Assembly (NCBI GenBank): GCA_023818785.1
Contig: JAMWCO010000082.1
Coordinates: forward strand, 1 to 6,683
Reading direction: 5' to 3'
DNA: 6,683 nucleotides
DNA from: Candidatus Omnitrophota bacterium
Lineage (GTDB): Bacteria; Ratteibacteria; UBA8468; B48-G9; JAFGKM01
Shown: positions 6,188 to 6,683 of the stretch, piece after piece
Numbering within the stretch: the stretch's first letter is position 1
Layout: the number at the start of each line of letters is the position of its first letter
Program-made: the position numbers and the translations under genes
Notes under the pieces: model-generated
What the model was told of the DNA's origin: nothing
What the model saw: only the letters and a program-made list of their open reading frames with translations
Databases searched by the model: none

Positions 6188-6683
6188 TTTTAAAAAGTAA
6201 AATAGATGGATTTTCAATAACTTCTTTCAATTTTTTATAGAAATTTGCTGCATATGCACCATCAATTATTCTGTGGTCAAATGAGAAAGAAATATACATA
6301 TAATTTTTAATATTTATTTTTTCATTTTCAACAAAAAAACCTTTTTCAATTTTACCAACACCCATTATTGCAACACCAGGAGGATTTATAATTGGATAAA
6401 AATTCTCAATTTTATACATACCAAGATTAGATATAACAAAGTTTGTTCCTTTTATATCATCTTGACTTAACTTTCCTTCTCTTGCTCTTTCTACAATATT
6501 TTTTCTATCTTCTGAAATTTCTTTAATTGTCTTTTTATTTGCATTTTTTATTGAAGCAACAACAAGACCATCAGAAACACTTATAGCAAGTCCAATATCA
6601 ACATTTTTATAAACTCTAATTTCTTCATATATAAAACTTGCTCCTATAAGTGGAAACTCTTCTATAACTCTTGAAGTTAAAAA
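6180..6683 (-). CDS. 2-oxoacid dehydrogenase E2 (dihydrolipoamide acyltransferase), C-terminal catalytic domain, 5' end cut by window edge
   Basis: The frame is open from the window edge and gives 167 residues to a TGA at 6180-6182. A Met at 6419 lies inside the domain and is not the start. The fragment is the C-terminal two thirds or so of the E2 catalytic domain: [32 protein letters not shown] (about 28-48), the FVISNLG motif (82-88), [12 protein letters not shown] (99-110) and the active-site motif FDHRIIDG (His137, Asp141). These domains form the core of pyruvate, branched-chain or other 2-oxoacid dehydrogenase complexes and move the acyl group from lipoyl-lysine to CoA. The lipoyl and subunit-binding domains should lie upstream, off the window. 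Which 2-oxoacid is used cannot be told from this part. Catalytic residues are intact, so it looks functional. Confidence 0.94.
   Translation of the reverse strand, partial: FLTSRVIEEFPLIGASFIYEEIRVYKNVDIGLAISVSDGLVVASIKNANKKTIKEISEDRKNIVERAREGKLSQDDIKGTNFVISNLGMYKIENFYPIINPPGVAIMGVGKIEKGFFVENEKINIKNYMYISFSFDHRIIDGAYAANFYKKLKEVIENPSILLFKNV

Noticed and set aside
6180..6419. A small 79-codon gene starting at the Met at 6419
   Set aside because: The same frame continues without a stop to the window edge with clear E2 catalytic-domain sequence, so the Met is internal.
1..6683. Mobile element, CRISPR array, RNA gene or novel defence system
   Set aside because: No direct or inverted repeats beyond LysM coding similarity, no transposase or integrase, no tRNA or rRNA signature, and every stretch is covered by recognisable chromosomal genes.

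Overview
The whole window is one minus-strand, gap-free run of seven protein genes. It reads from right (6683) to left (1): a 2-oxoacid dehydrogenase E2 acyltransferase (5' part missing), serine O-acetyltransferase (cysE), a secreted LysM/NlpC-P60 peptidoglycan hydrolase, a galactose-mutarotase-like protein, gatB, a C-terminal processing protease (ctpA), and a divergent polysaccharide deacetylase (3' end missing). Every junction is an overlap, an abutment or a gap of at most 32 nt. I see no promoter, terminator, RNA gene, mobile element or CRISPR array, and no non-coding stretch long enough to describe. The genes are probably co-transcribed from a promoter beyond 6683, with a terminator beyond position 1.

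The organism is a bacterium with strongly AT-rich DNA (roughly 30% G+C by eye). Its coding strand is purine-rich and its proteins are rich in Lys, Glu and Ile, which is seen in many thermophiles and in AT-rich uncultured lineages. GatB indicates that it makes Gln-tRNA and/or Asn-tRNA by transamidation. Shine-Dalgarno sites are canonical where present, and TGA and TAA both act as stops, so the code looks standard. I cannot name the phylum from this sequence. The ctpA-deacetylase pairing and the envelope enzymes would fit a bacterium with a periplasm-like compartment, but that is inference.

By function, the left and middle parts carry cell-envelope enzymes: a peptidoglycan endopeptidase with three LysM repeats, an exported S41 protease, and a membrane-anchored deacetylase-fold protein. 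These are interleaved with housekeeping metabolism: the E2 catalytic domain, the first step of cysteine synthesis, a sugar epimerase-like protein, and tRNA-dependent amidation. A possible link is that S41 proteases of the CtpA/Prc type are known to degrade peptidoglycan hydrolases, including NlpC/P60 enzymes, so the protease and hydrolase here may be a regulatory pair.

I found no convincing new system. The most notable details are the in-frame TAA/ATG abutment between ctpA and the deacetylase gene, the possible hydrolase-protease pair, and the unassigned mutarotase-like protein.
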